Assembly: GCA_021807965.1 (NCBI GenBank)
Contig: JAKBCI010000069.1
Span: 1-8,076 of the forward strand
DNA from: Actinomycetes bacterium
GTDB taxonomy: Bacteria; Actinomycetota; Acidimicrobiia; Acidimicrobiales; RAAP-2
DNA length: 8,076 nucleotides
Reading direction: 5' to 3'
The position numbers and the translations under genes are program-made. Of the stretch, positions 6,768 through 8,076 are shown in pieces. Below the pieces are notes generated by a model. That model did not search any database. It was not told the origin of the DNA and saw nothing but the letters and a program-made list of their open reading frames with translations. Numbering within the stretch: the first letter of the stretch is position 1; every line of letters begins with the position of its first letter.

Positions 6768-6879
6768 GTGGTGTGATATCAGTTGGCAACCCTTCGCCAA
6801 CTTCGGCAATCCCTCCACGCTGTGGAGTACGTCCGACGGCGGCATCCAGTGGACGCCACGGGTCCCCACCATCAACTGA
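6767..6879 (+). pseudogene. 3' part of the disrupted YCF48/BNR-like (Asp-box) gene
   Basis: Directly after the element the host frame reads SGVISVGNPS, continuing the frame of the 5' part. From about 6793 the recognisable protein is one frame over: FANFGNPSTLWSTSDGGIQW then TPRVPTIN and a TGA stop at 6877-6879. The core LWSTSDGGIQWTP is a textbook Asp-box/YCF48 blade ending ('tlw.T.DGG..W'). There is therefore a second lesion, a frameshift between about 6780 and 6793, besides the insertion. The nearby near-repeats GGCAACCCTTCGCC and GGCAATCCCTCC suggest a small slipped duplication. The gene was probably already decaying, or decayed after the insertion. Confidence 0.6.
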
Positions 6880-7129
6880 ACACCCGTCAATCCACGTGAC
6901 ACCCGACACTGACTGAGCACGGCGTCACTGCGCGGTCGCCCCACGGCACGCTGAGCGAAGGCGCGGTGGCCCACCGCGAGCCAACTGAGGAATTCTCCGA
7001 TGAGGTGTCGGCACGGTCACGCCACGATGTCCGCCCTCGTCCCAGCGGGCCGGTCCACGAATGATCGGCGTACGTGGTCTCGGTCACAAGAGGAAACCGA
7101 CCGACATCACTGGACCAGTGCGCCGCCGG
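6880..7129. other. Intergenic stretch without a convincing gene
   Basis: These 250 bp lie between the pseudogene stop and the stop of the exported-protein gene on the opposite strand. A minus-strand frame across 6887-7087 exists, but its product (MTETTYADHSW and on) has low-complexity Ser/Arg/Thr composition, no recognisable motif and no good ribosome binding site. Apart from the hairpin at 6962-6978 I see nothing in it. Confidence 0.5.
6962..6978. terminator. GC-rich hairpin between converging genes, possible terminator
   Basis: CGCGGTG (6962-6968) and CACCGCG (6972-6978) form a perfect 7-bp stem with a 3-nt loop. It lies between the plus-strand pseudogene and the minus-strand exported-protein gene, where a bidirectional terminator would sit. 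No T-run is present on either side and it is about 150 bp from the minus-strand stop, so confidence is low. Confidence 0.3.
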
Positions 7130-7618
7130 TCACGCGAGTGGGGTCCCCCGGTCCAAGATCAGCTTCTCTATTGCGGCGTACTGTTTCGCGAGCGCCCACC
7201 CGCCGAGCGTCGGGTGTTGGGCGACGCCGTGTTGGTAGACCGTCGCCGTCGGGCAACCACCCAATTGGAAGACGACAGCGGCGAACGCCGCGACGGCGGT
7301 CGATCGCGAAAAACGGATAACCACGGGCACCATCACGTCCATCGGGCAAATCTGGTTCGCGCCATAGTCGGACACCGGAATGGCGTTGATCAGTTGACGT
7401 ACGCGTGCGATCACAACGCCACTGGTGATCTTCACCGTGCCGTAGCGCGTGCCCGTACCGAGCGGCATCGGGTTACTCCAATACAGTGCCGACGCACCGG
7501 CGCCAATGACGAGACGTGCGGGTTTCGCGCCACCGGCGAACGCCGTCGTCGAAGCACCGTTAACGACGAGCGCCAGTGACAGCGCCGTGGCGGCAACAAT
7601 GCGGTGCTGCACTTTCAT
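7130..7618 (-). CDS. Small exported protein of unknown function
   Basis: I do not recognise a named family. The 162-aa product starts MKVQHRIVAATALSLALVVN, a classic Sec signal peptide: short basic N-region, then a hydrophobic core. A probable signal peptidase I site (AFA before GG) follows residue 28. The mature part of about 134 residues has two cysteines, Cys91 in QICPMD and Cys122 in LGGCPTATV, well placed for one disulfide. It has no further membrane segment and no metal or catalytic motif that I can name. The ATG at 7618-7616 has GGAGG eight bases upstream. The frame is open further upstream to 7684, but that would hide the signal peptide. It appears to be a single-gene unit, facing away from the divergent tRNA pair. 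Export is well supported; function is unknown. Confidence 0.8.
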   Translation of the reverse strand: MKVQHRIVAATALSLALVVNGASTTAFAGGAKPARLVIGAGASALYWSNPMPLGTGTRYGTVKITSGVVIARVRQLINAIPVSDYGANQICPMDVMVPVVIRFSRSTAVAAFAAVVFQLGGCPTATVYQHGVAQHPTLGGWALAKQYAAIEKLILDRGTPLA

Positions 7619-7719
7619 CCGACGTTCCTCCGACCACTCAAATGTCCGACCTGGCGGGGTCGTTGCGAGACGGCTGCTCACCAAGCCTTACGCCAGCAAA
7701 AACGAATTACGTAACGTCC

Positions 7720-7736
7720 TGTGCATCATTCGCACA
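7720..7736. promoter_or_regulatory. Inverted repeat upstream of the exported-protein gene
   Basis: TGTGC (7720-7724) and GCACA (7732-7736) are separated by 7 bp, about 100 bp upstream of the start codon. A second palindrome, TTACGTAA, lies at 7707-7714. Together they could be operator sites for the minus-strand gene. No convincing -35/-10 pair is seen, so this is speculative. Confidence 0.25.
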
Positions 7737-7767
7737 AGTGGAGCCCCCAACCCCCCTTCGCCATACG

Positions 7768-7841
7768 TGCCCCCGGCAGGAGTCGAACCCGCAACCTGAC
7801 GGGTAGAAACCGTCTGCTCTATCCAGTTGAGCTACGGAGGC
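7768..7841 (-). tRNA. tRNA-Arg (anticodon UCU)
   Basis: Read on the minus strand, the acceptor GCCTCCG (7841-7835) pairs with CGGGGGC (7775-7769), with one G-U pair. The D-arm is AGCTCAACTGGATAGAGC. The anticodon stem GACGG/CCGTC encloses TTTCTAC, giving anticodon TCT at 7807-7805. The T-arm is GCGGG-TTCGACT-CCTGC. The discriminator is A (7768) and CCA is not encoded (the next bases read CGT). It decodes the arginine codons AGA and, by wobble, AGG, which are rare in a GC-rich genome. Confidence 0.96.
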
Positions 7842-7920
7842 GTGATCGAAGCGTACCGAAGTTTGCGTGGTTGTGGTGGCACGGGCACTCTGGACCCGCT
7901 GTGCCATACTGGTATCTCTT
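7842..7920. promoter_or_regulatory. Divergent tRNA-Arg / tRNA-His intergenic region
   Basis: Both tRNAs must be transcribed outward from these 79 bp. CATACT (7905-7910, plus) lies 10 bp before tRNA-His and is a fair -10 box. TACGCT (7855-7850, minus) lies 8 bp before tRNA-Arg and fits TAnnnT. No clear -35 box is seen for either. Confidence 0.3.
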
Positions 7921-7998
7921 GGTGGGCGTAGCTCAGTTGGTTAGAGCGCCAGGTTGTGGTCCTGGAGGTCGCGGGTTCGACCCCCGTCGCTCACCCCA
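7921..7998 (+). tRNA. tRNA-His (anticodon GUG)
   Basis: The acceptor GTGGGCG (7922-7928) pairs with CGCTCAC (7988-7994), with one G-U pair. The extra 5' G specific to histidine tRNAs is G7921, opposite discriminator C7995, and CCA is encoded at 7996-7998. The anticodon stem CCAGG/CCTGG encloses TTGTGGT with GTG as anticodon. The T-arm is GCGGG-TTCGACC-CCCGT. It decodes both histidine codons. Confidence 0.97.
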
Positions 7999-8032
7999 CT
8001 GTTGCCGCGTCATCGATGTCGAGCGACCCGTG

Positions 8033-8071
8033 TAGATTCTCCCCGAGGGCCGGTTCCAACGCCCAAGGGGG
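8033..8071 (+). promoter_or_regulatory. -10-like box and hairpin downstream of tRNA-His
   Basis: TAGATT (8033-8038) fits a TAnnnT -10 box. It is followed at once by a two-part hairpin: CCCC (8041-8044) with GGGG (8067-8070), then GGGC (8047-8050) with GCCC (8061-8064), separated by a GA/AA internal loop. No T-run follows. It could be the 5' leader of a gene beyond the window or a poor terminator for tRNA-His. The edge of the window prevents a decision. Confidence 0.3.
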
Positions 8072-8076
8072 AAACC

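Noticed and set aside
6887..7087. A 66-residue minus-strand frame in the intergenic region
   Set aside because: It has no convincing ribosome binding site, low-complexity Ser/Thr/Arg content and no recognisable motif.

Overview
The window looks like chromosomal DNA from a high-GC actinobacterium. The evidence is the strong G/C bias at third codon positions, the frequent GTG starts, a protein of the mycothiol-dependent maleylpyruvate isomerase superfamily (mostly actinobacterial), and a tig-clpP-clpX-folC order. A lineage such as Acidimicrobiia is possible, but that is inference and the sequence alone does not prove it.

Positions 1-4193 are a conserved housekeeping block on the minus strand. 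Reading in transcription order, it holds a DinB/maleylpyruvate-isomerase-like protein (3381-4193), trigger factor (tig, 2015-3346), the ClpP protease subunit (1397-2005), the ClpX unfoldase (77-1333, GTG start) and the first codons of a folC-like gene that runs out of the window at position 1. A likely sigma70-type promoter for tig overlaps the end of the upstream gene and places the transcript start almost on the tig ATG. tig, clpP and clpX are closely spaced and probably co-transcribed. They supply co-translational folding (trigger factor) and ATP-dependent proteolysis (ClpXP).

Positions 4389-6879 are the accessory part. A tRNA-Pro(UGG) is followed by the remains of a plus-strand gene encoding a YCF48/BNR-like (Asp-box) protein. 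That gene is split by an IS607-family element of exactly 2000 bp on the minus strand. The element carries a serine-recombinase tnpA, overlapped by a tnpB RNA-guided nuclease gene with its whole RuvC triad and zinc ribbon. A structured 3' end could be the omega (right-end) guide RNA. The element is bounded by an 8-bp repeat containing the GG core expected for IS607, and removing it restores the host reading frame across the junction. tnpA has a clear 2-nt frameshift after its helix-turn-helix, while tnpB is open throughout, so the element looks immobile in cis but may still make a working TnpB.

Positions 6880-8076 hold a non-coding stretch with one GC-rich hairpin and a small exported protein of unknown function (7130-7618, minus). 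A tRNA-Arg(UCU) on minus and a tRNA-His(GUG) on plus are divergently arranged, and a hairpin-bearing leader or terminator-like segment lies at the right edge.
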